Source of the DNA: Aliikangiella sp965214955
Lineage (GTDB): Bacteria > Pseudomonadota > Gammaproteobacteria > Enterobacterales > Kangiellaceae
Length of the DNA stretch: 64,000 bases
Reading direction: 5' to 3'
NCBI GenBank assembly: GCA_965214955.1
Contig: CBDCCU010000013.1
Coordinates: forward strand, 310,001-374,000
Shown here: one piece after another, positions 10,328 to 19,375 of the stretch
Numbering within the stretch: the first letter of the stretch is position 1
How the letters are laid out: the number at the start of each line of letters is the position of its first letter
The notes under the pieces: generated by a model
Seen by the model: the letters and a program-made list of their open reading frames with translations, nothing else
Database searches by the model: none
Told to the model about the DNA's origin: nothing
Position numbers and translations under genes: made by a program

Positions 10328-10957
10328 TTGAAAAATATTTTGCTATTGGCTCATGGTGCTGGTGCTAATAAAGACTCTGACTGGATGCAATTAATAGATA
10401 AATTGATTAGCGAAAATTCAAATAGTGGTAACTCAGTTATTGTTAAACGCTTTAATTTTCCTTATATGCAAAAAAGTGCGGCTGATGGTAAACGCAGACC
10501 GCCCGATAGAATGCCCAAATTACTTGAATATTTTAGTGAACAAATAAAACAACTTGCTAGTGAATTAGAGCCAACCGATAAAATATGGATTGGCGGTAAA
10601 TCTATGGGAGGTAGGGTAGCAAGCCTTTTAGCTATGAATGAAGAAATACAGCCATTAATTAGTGGCATTATTTGCTTGGGGTTTCCTTTCCATCCGCCGG
10701 GTAAAAAAGAAAAATTTAGAGGAGAGCATTTAGCCAGCATAAAAGTTCCTACTTTAATATTACAAGGCGAAAGAGATCCTTTTGGTAAAAAAGGTGAACT
10801 TAGTGACTGGGATTTTTCTAATCAAGTAAAAATTGTACCAGTGAAAACTGGTGATCATAGTTTTGTGCCGACTAAAAAGTCAGGATTAGTGCTTGAAGAT
10901 AATATGAATTTTGTGGCGAGTAATGTCTGTTTATTTGTTAAAGCTAAAACTTGTTGA
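10328..10957 (+). CDS. Alpha/beta hydrolase, KANL3/Tex30-like
   Basis: A 209-residue cytoplasmic alpha/beta hydrolase. The strand-nucleophile elbow is GKSMGGR (catalytic Ser), the acid is in LQGERDPFG, and the His is in GDHSF, in the expected order. The HGAGANKDSDWM segment near the N-terminus is characteristic of the small KANL3/Tex30-like bacterial hydrolases. A TTG start is used, with AAGGGG about seven bases upstream. Its substrate is unknown. The gene ends 24 bp from the converging restriction-modification operon. Confidence 0.8.
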   Translation: MKNILLLAHGAGANKDSDWMQLIDKLISENSNSGNSVIVKRFNFPYMQKSAADGKRRPPDRMPKLLEYFSEQIKQLASELEPTDKIWIGGKSMGGRVASLLAMNEEIQPLISGIICLGFPFHPPGKKEKFRGEHLASIKVPTLILQGERDPFGKKGELSDWDFSNQVKIVPVKTGDHSFVPTKKSGLVLEDNMNFVASNVCLFVKAKTC

Positions 10958-10981
10958 TATTAATGGCATTGGCGGTATTTA

Positions 10982-12514
10982 TTAGGCTGACTTTTCAAGA
11001 AGTCTACTAATTTCAATAGCTTCTACATTGGCAAGTTCTTTGGGCTCTATTTTGTGCATTCCTCCACCATAAACTCGGCTTTCATCCAACATTGTTTTGC
11101 TCTTTATTTGGTTTAGCGCAATAAATATTTTTTCTAATAGCTCAGAGTTGTTTTTAATTTTCTCTTCTAAGTGTTTTTTAGGATAAAGGATCAAATAAGA
11201 GTTAGAGACAATTGCTTTTGATCTATTGAGTATAAAGCGGAATGGCTTTTTTTCTTTTGTATTTGAACGTCCGATATAGGTGCAATAAAAATAGCTTTCA
11301 ACTCTATTTTCTTGGGAATACCAAATTTTTCGGTTTTTACATAAATATCTATCTGTAACACCCGACTGAATACCTTCTTGGAGATAGTCATACAGTTTTG
11401 GATAAGCTTGTTTGATTTTATTAAAAGGAAGTTTGCTATCGAGAACAAATAGCTGATTTTCAATATCAGGATAGCCACTTTTATCCGCTTTAACTTCTGT
11501 TGCATTAAGGTATCGCGGGCTGGGTAAAATAGGGCGAAATTGATCTATAGGTAACCCACTGTCTTCTATTTTTTTGCGATTAAGGATAAAGAATTTGTTA
11601 TCGCCCGTTGCAATACCTCGTTTTACTATAAAAAAGTCATTTAATTTAGGCGTATTGTTTTCTTCGCGTTTGTCAAAAAGTGGAAAGCGAGTCCATTTTT
11701 TTTCTTTAGCTAAAGTTAAAAGGTTAATATCTTTTTCAAGAGTTGGTTTTGCTAAAGTTCCGCCAAAAGTAAATTTTACTTTGTGGTTTTTTTTCGGCTT
11801 GGTGTTTTTAAACCAAATTACCGCAGAGGAAACTAGTGCATCATTAAACTGGACGTCAACTGGATCAAAACGATGAATTTGTAGCAGAGTAACCTCGCTT
11901 AATAAGTAATCTTTAACTGCCTGACCATAGTTAACACTCATAAATTCACTTGGAACTAACCAGCCCGCAATACCATCTTTTTTCATCCATGGATGAGCAA
12001 GCGCCATAAAGTGACAATATAAACCAGCTAAACCAGATAATTTCATATTAGCTACTTCAAAAGACTTTGCTTGAAGCTTTGGTTTTTGTCCATTTATATG
12101 GTGATGACGAACATATGGTGGATTGCAAATAATTAAGTTATATTTTTCTTCTTCATTAGGCGGCGTTTGTTTCGTGAAATCAGTAATTTGATAGTTTAGG
12201 CTTGTTTGTTGCCACAGTTTTTTTGTAGGCTTTCCATAATGAGCATCAACCTCAAAGCCTTTGGTTGCTTGAATATAATCTGATGGAAATAACGCTTTTA
12301 ATGCACTATAGAAAGAGCCTGTCCCAAATGCAGGATCTAAGAAGCGGACTTTTTCATACTTTGGAAATAGTTTTTTTGCATGAGCAACAATATCATTAGC
12401 AAGGGCAATTGGTGTTGAAAACTGCCCCATAATATTGCGTTCTTCTTGGCTTTTTTGACTATCAAGTTCCTGTTGAAGTTTTTGACGCTGACTTTCTAAT
12501 TGCTCAAACATCAT
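10982..12514 (-). CDS. Type II DNA adenine-N6 methyltransferase of the XamI-like restriction-modification pair
   Basis: A 510-residue SAM-dependent DNA methyltransferase that protects host DNA from the neighbouring endonuclease. The SAM-binding motif I is FLDPAFGTGSFYSA and the catalytic motif IV is IICNPPYV. Motif I precedes IV (gamma class), and the N-terminal part resembles Eco57I/TaqI-type N6-adenine enzymes. The C-terminal ~250 residues should hold the target-recognition domain. The start lies two bases after the endonuclease stop, so the two genes are co-translated with the nuclease first. If it is a true XamI partner, the expected product is GTCGm6AC, by analogy with the family. Function is firm; specificity is inferred. 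Confidence 0.88.
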   Translation of the reverse strand: MMFEQLESQRQKLQQELDSQKSQEERNIMGQFSTPIALANDIVAHAKKLFPKYEKVRFLDPAFGTGSFYSALKALFPSDYIQATKGFEVDAHYGKPTKKLWQQTSLNYQITDFTKQTPPNEEEKYNLIICNPPYVRHHHINGQKPKLQAKSFEVANMKLSGLAGLYCHFMALAHPWMKKDGIAGWLVPSEFMSVNYGQAVKDYLLSEVTLLQIHRFDPVDVQFNDALVSSAVIWFKNTKPKKNHKVKFTFGGTLAKPTLEKDINLLTLAKEKKWTRFPLFDKREENNTPKLNDFFIVKRGIATGDNKFFILNRKKIEDSGLPIDQFRPILPSPRYLNATEVKADKSGYPDIENQLFVLDSKLPFNKIKQAYPKLYDYLQEGIQSGVTDRYLCKNRKIWYSQENRVESYFYCTYIGRSNTKEKKPFRFILNRSKAIVSNSYLILYPKKHLEEKIKNNSELLEKIFIALNQIKSKTMLDESRVYGGGMHKIEPKELANVEAIEISRLLEKSA

Positions 12515-12516
12515 TC

Positions 12517-13479
12517 TTATAAACCAAACTTTTCTAGATCATCAATACGATGTTCCCAAGCCCAATCTATCCCTTCCGCAGCTTCATAACCAAGATAACC
12601 CGTGTCAAAATAGCCACATAAAAATAAATTAAAAGCTATTTTTTCTCCATAGGTATGCCGAAGCTGTTGAATTTTAACGGCTTCTTCCTTTCGGCGCTTA
12701 TTGGTGTTTGTAAAGTCTCCTGCTGATTTTGCTTCAAATAATATTGGAAAATCATTTTTCTTTGAGTTTTTGCGCATTATTACAATATCAACAGGAATAT
12801 TGATTTGCCTGTCCTTATTTCCTTGCTGAACAGGCACGTTAAAGCGAAACGAAAAAGTGCCATTAGGCATAGATAACCAGTTTTCAGACTCTCCAGATTT
12901 TAATTGGCGGTAACCGCGTGTTTCAAGCCATGTTTTTATGGCTGAAAGTTGACGCTGCTCTTGAGCATTTCTTATTATGGGATCGGCAACTGCACCACAT
13001 AGGCGATCAGCTATGATTGTTGAAGCTCTACGCACCTCTTCGATATTTCCAGTATCACTTCGATTTTTCCAAACAAATATATCGGGATCAGCCATTTTTT
13101 TGATGATGTTACCAATCATACCCAATTGTTTACTTAGTTCAGGTTGATTCATTTTAGGAGGGACACGATGGTTTTTTTCCATATTTTTTACTAAATTTGG
13201 AGATACCTTAGCAAGACCAATAAGACGGTCACGAGCAATTGGTGGGCATGTAGTCATCCGAAGCATAGCTAATATAGAAGGGTGATGTTGAAGTATTTTA
13301 GAATTGATATTAGTTAGATTTTCAGTCAGTCTAAGTGCTTGCTCAACCTGCTTGGTCGCTTCAGCACGAGTATCTCTGAATGCGTTGGGAGCAAATTTCA
13401 TAAACCAGTTATTATAAAAATCAACTGATTTGGCAATATCTGCTTTCCAAACATCGACCTTATTTCTATTTACCGCCAC
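12517..13479 (-). CDS. XamI-family type II restriction endonuclease
   Basis: A 320-residue nuclease that resembles the XamI restriction endonuclease family (Pfam RE_XamI), whose named member cuts GTCGAC. Supporting features are the N-terminal pattern ending in TTCPPIARDRLIGLAKVS and a PD-(D/E)XK-like core in the C-terminal third: Asp in NIPVDIVIM and, further on, LFEAKSAGDF (E-x-K). The start is GTG. It is the first gene of a two-gene minus-strand operon with the methyltransferase two bases downstream. No separate controller (C) protein is seen. Specificity is predicted only from family resemblance, although the absence of GTCGAC in this window (by-eye scan) fits. Confidence 0.78.
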   Translation of the reverse strand: MAVNRNKVDVWKADIAKSVDFYNNWFMKFAPNAFRDTRAEATKQVEQALRLTENLTNINSKILQHHPSILAMLRMTTCPPIARDRLIGLAKVSPNLVKNMEKNHRVPPKMNQPELSKQLGMIGNIIKKMADPDIFVWKNRSDTGNIEEVRRASTIIADRLCGAVADPIIRNAQEQRQLSAIKTWLETRGYRQLKSGESENWLSMPNGTFSFRFNVPVQQGNKDRQINIPVDIVIMRKNSKKNDFPILFEAKSAGDFTNTNKRRKEEAVKIQQLRHTYGEKIAFNLFLCGYFDTGYLGYEAAEGIDWAWEHRIDDLEKFGL

Positions 13480-13759
13480 AAACCAACCTTAATCAGAATT
13501 ATTATCTGCTGTATTGTCTCATTTCTTAGCAGTATATTCATCAAAAACAAGAAAATGGGCACTTTGAAGTAGAGTTCAAGTTGTACTGCTGACTATTATT
13601 AAATGATTAAAAATTAGAACAGGTATATGTGTAATTTGTTGTTTAAGTAAACTATTGCCCAAATGTAACAATCCAGCTATAAAATCATCTTACCCAAGGC
13701 AGATAACAACTTAACTGCTTCAAATTTGAGTTTGAAGTTTAATAATATTGAGAGTAATT

Positions 13760-14242
13760 ATGAAGCTACTTTTAACCGCTATATTTTTTAGTTTTCTTTC
13801 GGTTTCTCAAGCAAGCCCTTTGTCTGAGTCTCGTCAACAACCCCTAACTCAAGGACTTAATCACCTAGGGTTAAGCGTTTCTGATCTTGAAAAATCAACC
13901 CAGTTTTTTACTCAAGTATTAGGCTGGAGAGAGGCGGGTGGGCGACCTAATTACCCTGCAAAATTTGTTACCGATGGTAGAATTTTTGTGACTTTATGGC
14001 AGGTAAAAGATAAAAATAATTTTGTTGCTTTTGATCGTAAAAACAATGTTGGTTTGCATCATTTAGCGCTTACGGTTGATAGTTTTGAAACTTTAGATAA
14101 GCTTTATGAAACCTTTAAAAAAACAGATGGTGTGGTTATTGAGTTTGCTCCAGAGCTTAACGGCGGTGGACCAACTAAGCACATGATGATCCGTGAACCA
14201 AGTGGTAATAGAATTGAGTTTGCTCACCGACCTAAAAATTAG
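13760..14242 (+). CDS. Secreted VOC-family (glyoxalase/dioxygenase fold) protein
   Basis: A 160-residue protein of the vicinal oxygen chelate superfamily with a cleavable signal peptide (MKLLLTAIFFSFLSVSQA), so it probably works in the periplasm. Metal-ligand candidates are His in LNHLGLSVSDLEKS, His in VGLHHLALTVD and Glu in NRIEFAHR, the usual betaalphabetabetabeta pattern. I chose ATG 13760 over the in-frame TTG 13748 because GAGAG sits just upstream and the signal peptide then starts cleanly. Substrate is unknown; candidates are glyoxalase-, dioxygenase- or resistance-type VOC activities. No operon partner is seen. Confidence 0.8.
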   Translation: MKLLLTAIFFSFLSVSQASPLSESRQQPLTQGLNHLGLSVSDLEKSTQFFTQVLGWREAGGRPNYPAKFVTDGRIFVTLWQVKDKNNFVAFDRKNNVGLHHLALTVDSFETLDKLYETFKKTDGVVIEFAPELNGGGPTKHMMIREPSGNRIEFAHRPKN

Positions 14243-14371
14243 AAAAATAAGCACCTTAAAGGAGAGTAGGTATATTGAGGCTATTTGATTGATAAGTAAA
14301 ATATATCATCGTTTGCTTTTGCTTTTTAATAACATACTATTACTTCATCTCTTAATCTTTGAGTTTTATTA

Positions 14372-15631
14372 GTGTCTATTGTTGCCAGTCGTGTTCGTTT
14401 TGAGTTAATAAGCTGGAGTAGCCTAGCCTTGTGCATCGCTCTATTAGAGGGCGGTGTTGTTGGTGTGTTAATTAAAAACGGCTTTTCTCAAACCGTTGAG
14501 CCTTGGTTATTAAATTTGTGCGTGGCTATTGCTACAGGGGCGCCATTTTATTCAAATTTAATTAGCTTTATTTGGGTAAAAATGAGTCATGGCAAAAATA
14601 AAGCCAAGGTGGTATCAAACCTAGCTTTACTTTGCTGTATTGCTACTATTGCCATGAGTTTAGTGAGTTTTAATGGTATAGGCTTAGTTTTGTTAATAGG
14701 CTTTTATGTGCTGGCAAGAATTTGTTGGTCGGGCATTTTAACCACACGCTCGGCAATTTGGCGAGATAATTATCCACGCCATATTCGTGGCAAAGTAACC
14801 GCAAAATTGGCTACCTTATCGGCATTTTTAATGTCTTTAACCACCATTTTTACTGGTTGGTTATTAGATTGGCAGTTTGAAGCCTTTAAATATTTGTATG
14901 CCGCAGTGGGTTTATTGTCACTGATTGGTGCGTGGCGTTATCGTAAATTGTCAATTCGCCATCATCAAAAAAGGCTAGATACCGAAAAGCAAGATTTAAA
15001 CAAAATATCAGTAATTAAAATGTTTCGCTTGCTCACCGAAAATACCGCTTTTGGTAAATATATGTTAGCCATGTTTGCGCTAGGTAGCGGTAATTTAATG
15101 TTTATGGCTCCGCTTATTGTATTTTTAAATGAACATACTGAGCTATCTAAAATTCATCAAATTTTAATTACCACGGCAATCCCCTTAGCCATGGTTCCAA
15201 TTGCTGTTGGTTATTGGGCAAAACTGCTCGATCAAAATCATGTGTTTCGTTTTAGGGCTATTCATAGTTGGGGTTTTGTGAGTGCCCTTGTTTGTTTTAG
15301 CATTGCCCAAATCGTGAATTTTTGGCCTTTATTCTATTTAGGCGCATTTATTTACGGTTTTGCATTAGCGGGTGGCGTGATTGGTTGGAACTTAGGTCAC
15401 AATGATTTTGTGGGTAATGCTCGGCCCATGGATTATATGGCAGTGCATGTCACCTTAACTGGCTTAAGGGGGTTATTAACACCTATTATTGGGATCACCT
15501 TTTATCAGTGGCTAGAGTCGATTGAAATTGGGCTAGGGCAATATGCACTATTATTACCGCTAACGATTACGACGATAGGTGGTAGTTTGTTTGTTATTTT
15601 TAATAAACAAAGAGTTAATAGTCGGTTGTGA
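14372..15631 (+). CDS. MFS transporter of unknown substrate
   Basis: A 419-residue integral membrane protein with about 12 hydrophobic helices and a central cytoplasmic loop (near residues 190-215, RYRKLSIRHHQKRLD), as in the major facilitator superfamily. A conserved-looking ARICWSGILTTRSAIWRDNY segment follows TM4, with positively charged loops on the inside. The GTG at 14372 has no strong ribosome-binding site, so the start is uncertain. It is followed 33 bp later by the M61 peptidase gene. No sequence feature identifies the cargo. Confidence 0.75.
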   Translation: MSIVASRVRFELISWSSLALCIALLEGGVVGVLIKNGFSQTVEPWLLNLCVAIATGAPFYSNLISFIWVKMSHGKNKAKVVSNLALLCCIATIAMSLVSFNGIGLVLLIGFYVLARICWSGILTTRSAIWRDNYPRHIRGKVTAKLATLSAFLMSLTTIFTGWLLDWQFEAFKYLYAAVGLLSLIGAWRYRKLSIRHHQKRLDTEKQDLNKISVIKMFRLLTENTAFGKYMLAMFALGSGNLMFMAPLIVFLNEHTELSKIHQILITTAIPLAMVPIAVGYWAKLLDQNHVFRFRAIHSWGFVSALVCFSIAQIVNFWPLFYLGAFIYGFALAGGVIGWNLGHNDFVGNARPMDYMAVHVTLTGLRGLLTPIIGITFYQWLESIEIGLGQYALLLPLTITTIGGSLFVIFNKQRVNSRL

Positions 15632-15664
15632 TCTTTTAAGGTTAAATTGGAGTATGAGCGTTTA

Positions 15665-17503
15665 ATGATTAATAAAAAACAAGATTTAAATAAGCATCTT
15701 CTGCATTATAAAGTGAGTTTTAACCAAGCTAATCAACATTTATTTGATGTGAAATTAACGATTGATTTTGCATTGCAAAAGGGGCAAAAGTTTTCATTGC
15801 CAAGTTGGATCCCTGGTAGTTATATGATCAGAGATTTTGCTAAAAATATTGTTACTCTTAATGCAAAGTCTAATGGTAACAACATTGCCTTAACAAAAAC
15901 TGATAAGTCTAGTTGGCAGCTTAATGAAGCTGTTGATAATTTAGTTATTGATTACCAGGTTTATGCTTGGGATCTGTCCGTTCGCTCGGCACATTTAGAT
16001 AATCAACATGCCTTTTTTAATGGCACTAGTTTATTTTTAGCGGTGAATAGCTTTGAACACTTAAAACATCAAGTTGAAGTTTTAGCCAGTGTTCATGCAA
16101 AAGCAAATCATTGGATAGTTGCTACAGCCATGAATTCTGAAAAAATTAATGCTAGTGGTTTTGGATTATACCAAAGTGATAACTACCAAGATTTTATTGA
16201 TCACCCTTTTGAAATAGGCGCTTTAGAAAAAGTCAGTTTTGAGGTTGATGGTGTGCCTCACGATATGTTTTTTACCGAAGCGCCAGCGCGTGTTGATTAT
16301 GAACGCATAGCAAAAGATGTAAAACAAATATGTGAAACCGAAGTAGCATTTTTTGGCGATAAAAAGCCGCCATTTGAGCGTTATGTGTTTATGACCTTTG
16401 TACAAAAACAAGGGTTTGGCGGCTTAGAGCATATGGCTTCTACGGCGCTACACTGTAGTTTCAAAGACTTACCATTAATTAACGATAATTCAGAAAAAAT
16501 TAGTGATAGTTACCGCACATTTTTATCTTTGTGTTGCCACGAATATTTTCATAACTGGAATGTTAAACGCATAAAACCTAAGTCGTTTGTAAATTTAGAT
16601 TTATCTAAAGAGTCTTACACCGAACAGCTTTGGTTTTTTGAAGGAATAACTTCTTATTATGACGAATTACTTTTGGCAAGAGCGGGTGTTATTGACGGTC
16701 AATCTTACCTTGATATGTTAGCGCAAAGTTTTACCCGGGTGTATAAATTAAAAGGGCGAGCAATACAAACAGTTACTGAGTCGAGCTTTGATGCTTGGAC
16801 AAAGTTTTATAAGCAAGATGAAAATGCGGTTAATGCGATTGTTAGTTATTACACCAAAGGTGCAATGGTTGCCTTTGCGTTAGATTTTGAAATTAGACGT
16901 TTAACTAAAGATCAAAAAAGCCTTGATCATTTAATGCAAATTATTTGGAATGAGCATGGTAAAGATCAAAAAGGGATCACCAGTGATGAAATAAAAAAAC
17001 ACGCTGAAAAACTAGTAAATGCATCAATGGATAATTTTTTTAATCAAGCGCTTTATTCAACTAAAGAATTAGCAATAGAAAAAATATTTACCGAGCTTGG
17101 CATTAATTTCCAATTATTACCGCAGCAAAAACATAATGAAAAGGGCGGCTTTGTAAAAGCCAAACTAGAGAGAAAAGCCGTTGCAAATTTAGGTATAACT
17201 CATAAGCCCGATCCGCTTGGAGTTAAAGTTTTAACCGTGGATGCTTCTACTTGTGGGGCAACTTGCGGGTTATCTAGTGGTGATATTATTATTGCTATTG
17301 ATAATATTAGAGTAACATCACTAGAGTTAGATAAGTCTATTGCCCAAATACCCTTGGGAGAAAAAATTCAAATTAGCTATTTTAGACGTGAGCGTTTGTA
17401 TCATGTTGAATGTTTACTAACTGAAGTAGTGCCTAATATTGTTTATTTAAGTTTACAGTCTGAGCAAGAAAGCCCTGAGCTATTAGCTTGGCTACAGAGT
17501 TAA
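15665..17503 (+). CDS. M61-family metallopeptidase with C-terminal PDZ domain (glycyl aminopeptidase-like)
   Basis: A 612-residue zinc peptidase of family M61. The zinc motif HEYFH begins at residue 292 (CCHEYFHNW) and the third ligand is probably Glu326 in FFEGITSYYDE. A beta-rich N-terminal domain precedes the catalytic domain (PSWIPGSYMIRDFA is a family signature), and a PDZ domain lies near residues 505-600 (GLSSGDIIIAIDN). I saw no signal peptide, so it is probably cytosolic. The start is taken at ATG 15665; an in-frame TTG at 15647 would overlap the only GGAG. Family members release N-terminal glycine or alanine; activity here is inferred. Confidence 0.85.
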   Translation: MINKKQDLNKHLLHYKVSFNQANQHLFDVKLTIDFALQKGQKFSLPSWIPGSYMIRDFAKNIVTLNAKSNGNNIALTKTDKSSWQLNEAVDNLVIDYQVYAWDLSVRSAHLDNQHAFFNGTSLFLAVNSFEHLKHQVEVLASVHAKANHWIVATAMNSEKINASGFGLYQSDNYQDFIDHPFEIGALEKVSFEVDGVPHDMFFTEAPARVDYERIAKDVKQICETEVAFFGDKKPPFERYVFMTFVQKQGFGGLEHMASTALHCSFKDLPLINDNSEKISDSYRTFLSLCCHEYFHNWNVKRIKPKSFVNLDLSKESYTEQLWFFEGITSYYDELLLARAGVIDGQSYLDMLAQSFTRVYKLKGRAIQTVTESSFDAWTKFYKQDENAVNAIVSYYTKGAMVAFALDFEIRRLTKDQKSLDHLMQIIWNEHGKDQKGITSDEIKKHAEKLVNASMDNFFNQALYSTKELAIEKIFTELGINFQLLPQQKHNEKGGFVKAKLERKAVANLGITHKPDPLGVKVLTVDASTCGATCGLSSGDIIIAIDNIRVTSLELDKSIAQIPLGEKIQISYFRRERLYHVECLLTEVVPNIVYLSLQSEQESPELLAWLQS

Positions 17504-17529
17504 TTTTTAAATTGATAGAGAATAAAAAA

Positions 17530-18339
17530 ATGAAAATAATTAGTTTTAATATAAATAGTTTACGCGCTAGACCCCACCAAATAGAAGCTGTAGTAAAAGC
17601 ACATGATCCCGAGGTCATTGCATTGCAAGAAACGAAAGTGGATGATCCTGAATTTCCACACGAAATTGTTGAATCAATTGGTTATCACGCCGAATTTCAT
17701 GGGCAAAAAGGGCATTATGGTGTTGCTACATTAAGTAAAAACAAGCCGCTGAGCGTAACAAAAGGATTCCCTACTGATGCAGACGATGCACAAAGGCGAG
17801 CGATCATTACCGAGCACCAAGGTAAAGAGGGCTCGTTTTTTGTATTTAATGGCTATTTTCCCCAAGGCGAAAACCGAAGCCATGAAACTAAGTTTCCTGC
17901 TAAAGAAAAGTTTTATGCCGATTTGTTAAATTATTTAAGCCCCGAGCAATTAAAAAATAACTGGCTTGTTGTGGGAGATATGAATATTTCCTTTAAAGAT
18001 CAAGATATTGGTATTGGGCCGCAAAATGCAAAACGCTGGCTTAAAACTGGCAAATGTAGCTTTTTGCCTGAGGAGCGCGAGTGGCTGCAAACTTTAGTGG
18101 ATAAAGGTTTAAGTGACACATTCAGAAAACACTACCCAGAGGTTGAAGATAGGTTTAGCTGGTTTGATTACCGTAGCAAAGGTTTTGCCGATGATCCTAA
18201 AAGAGGTTTAAGAATTGATTTGATTTTAGCCAGTCAAAAGCTGTATGAAAACTGCATTGATGCAGGTATTGATTATGATATTCGCGGCATGGAAAAACCG
18301 AGTGATCACGCGCCAATTTGGGCAGAGTTTAATTTTTAA
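17530..18339 (+). CDS. xthA: Exodeoxyribonuclease III / AP endonuclease
   Basis: A 269-residue Mg-dependent AP endonuclease and 3'-5' exonuclease for base-excision repair. Its length almost equals E. coli ExoIII (268). Conserved features are MKIISFNINSLRAR at the N-terminus, the metal ligand Glu34 (ALQETKVDD), the catalytic Asp/Asn in VGDMNIS, GLRIDLIL, and the C-terminal SDHAPIWAEF with the catalytic His. ATG 17530 is the start because family homology begins exactly there; upstream codons in the same frame are not conserved. The gene begins 26 bp after the M61 gene. Confidence 0.94.
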   Translation: MKIISFNINSLRARPHQIEAVVKAHDPEVIALQETKVDDPEFPHEIVESIGYHAEFHGQKGHYGVATLSKNKPLSVTKGFPTDADDAQRRAIITEHQGKEGSFFVFNGYFPQGENRSHETKFPAKEKFYADLLNYLSPEQLKNNWLVVGDMNISFKDQDIGIGPQNAKRWLKTGKCSFLPEEREWLQTLVDKGLSDTFRKHYPEVEDRFSWFDYRSKGFADDPKRGLRIDLILASQKLYENCIDAGIDYDIRGMEKPSDHAPIWAEFNF

Positions 18340-18451
18340 AGTGGTTTAGTCGGTTATTAAGGCTTTTTGTCGATTGTGTCTTGCAAAAAGTCTTATATCA
18401 ATCCTATGCTTTCGAACGGATATAAACACAACCTTATTGAGTTTTAATTTA

Positions 18452-19369
18452 ATGCAAAAACAATTACATCAAGTGGTTAGCGCGCTTAACCAAATTATTT
18501 TAGGCAAAGAAAAACAAATTAAACTCTCGCTAGTTAGTCTGTTAGCGAAGGGGCATTTGCTGATTGAAGATCTTCCTGGCATGGGTAAAACTACTTTGGC
18601 ACACGCATTAGCTAAAGTTTTAGGTTTAGATTTTCAGCGCATTCAATTTACCAGTGATTTACTCCCTGCTGATATAACAGGCTCGGCTATTTATAGGCGC
18701 AGTGATGAAAGTTTTAAGTTTCATCAAGGGCCAATATTTACCCAAGTGATTTTGGCCGACGAGGTTAATCGTGCTACCCCTAAATCACAAAGTGCATTGC
18801 TTGAGGCAATGGAAGAATATCAGGTTACTAGCGAAGGGGTTTCACGCAAACTACCCGAGCCATTTTTTGTTATTGCTACGCAAAATCCTTTTCATCAGGT
18901 AGGCACTTACCCTTTGCCCGAATCACAGCTCGACCGCTTTATGATCAGAATATCATTAGGCTATCCTGCGGCTGAGGTAGAAAGGCTGTTATTACAAGGC
19001 AAAGAAACTCGCGCGCAAATTGATTCTATGCAAGCCATATTAACCCCAGAAATATTAATTAAATTTCAAAAGGCGGTGGATAAAGTTAAAACTAGCGATC
19101 TACTGATTGATTACTTGCAAAGTTTAATAGAAGTAACACGACAGTCTGATCAATGGATCCATGGTTTGTCACCGCGCGGCGGGTTATCGTTATTAAAAGC
19201 GGCTAAAGCATGGGCTTTGCTCGATGGAAGAAGCTTTGCTTTACCCGAAGATATTCAAGCGGTTTGGGAGCCTGTGGTAGGGCATAGATTACTTAATCAG
19301 ACTTCGAGTGATGGCTATAGTGAATCGCCAGTAATGTCTGTGCTTGCTAATGTAAAAGTTCCGTCTTAG
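18452..19369 (+). CDS. MoxR-family AAA+ ATPase (first MoxR module)
   Basis: A 305-residue AAA+ ATPase of the MoxR/RavA group, thought to act as a chaperone that activates or assembles partner proteins. Walker A is EDLPGMGKTTLAHAL, Walker B LADEVNRATPKSQ, sensor 1 region IATQNPFHQVGTYPLPESQLDRF, and a C-terminal lid domain with WIHGLSPRGGLSLL follows. ATG 18452 is chosen; the upstream in-frame codons are not family-like. It is the first gene of a tight three-gene operon with a DUF58 protein and a transglutaminase, the usual setting for this subgroup. A second MoxR lies at 54588-55571. Confidence 0.9.
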   Translation: MQKQLHQVVSALNQIILGKEKQIKLSLVSLLAKGHLLIEDLPGMGKTTLAHALAKVLGLDFQRIQFTSDLLPADITGSAIYRRSDESFKFHQGPIFTQVILADEVNRATPKSQSALLEAMEEYQVTSEGVSRKLPEPFFVIATQNPFHQVGTYPLPESQLDRFMIRISLGYPAAEVERLLLQGKETRAQIDSMQAILTPEILIKFQKAVDKVKTSDLLIDYLQSLIEVTRQSDQWIHGLSPRGGLSLLKAAKAWALLDGRSFALPEDIQAVWEPVVGHRLLNQTSSDGYSESPVMSVLANVKVPS

Positions 19370-19375
19370 TTCTAA

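Noticed and set aside
11574..11876. Plus-strand 100-codon frame opposite the DNA methyltransferase
   Set aside because: It is an antisense shadow: the minus-strand frame carries all methyltransferase motifs.
15647..15664. TTG start for the M61 peptidase
   Set aside because: It overlaps the only GGAG and adds non-conserved residues. ATG 15665 is preferred, though its spacing to GGAG is long.
18374..18451. 26 additional N-terminal codons for the first MoxR
   Set aside because: Not similar to MoxR N-termini; ATG 18452 begins the family-like sequence.
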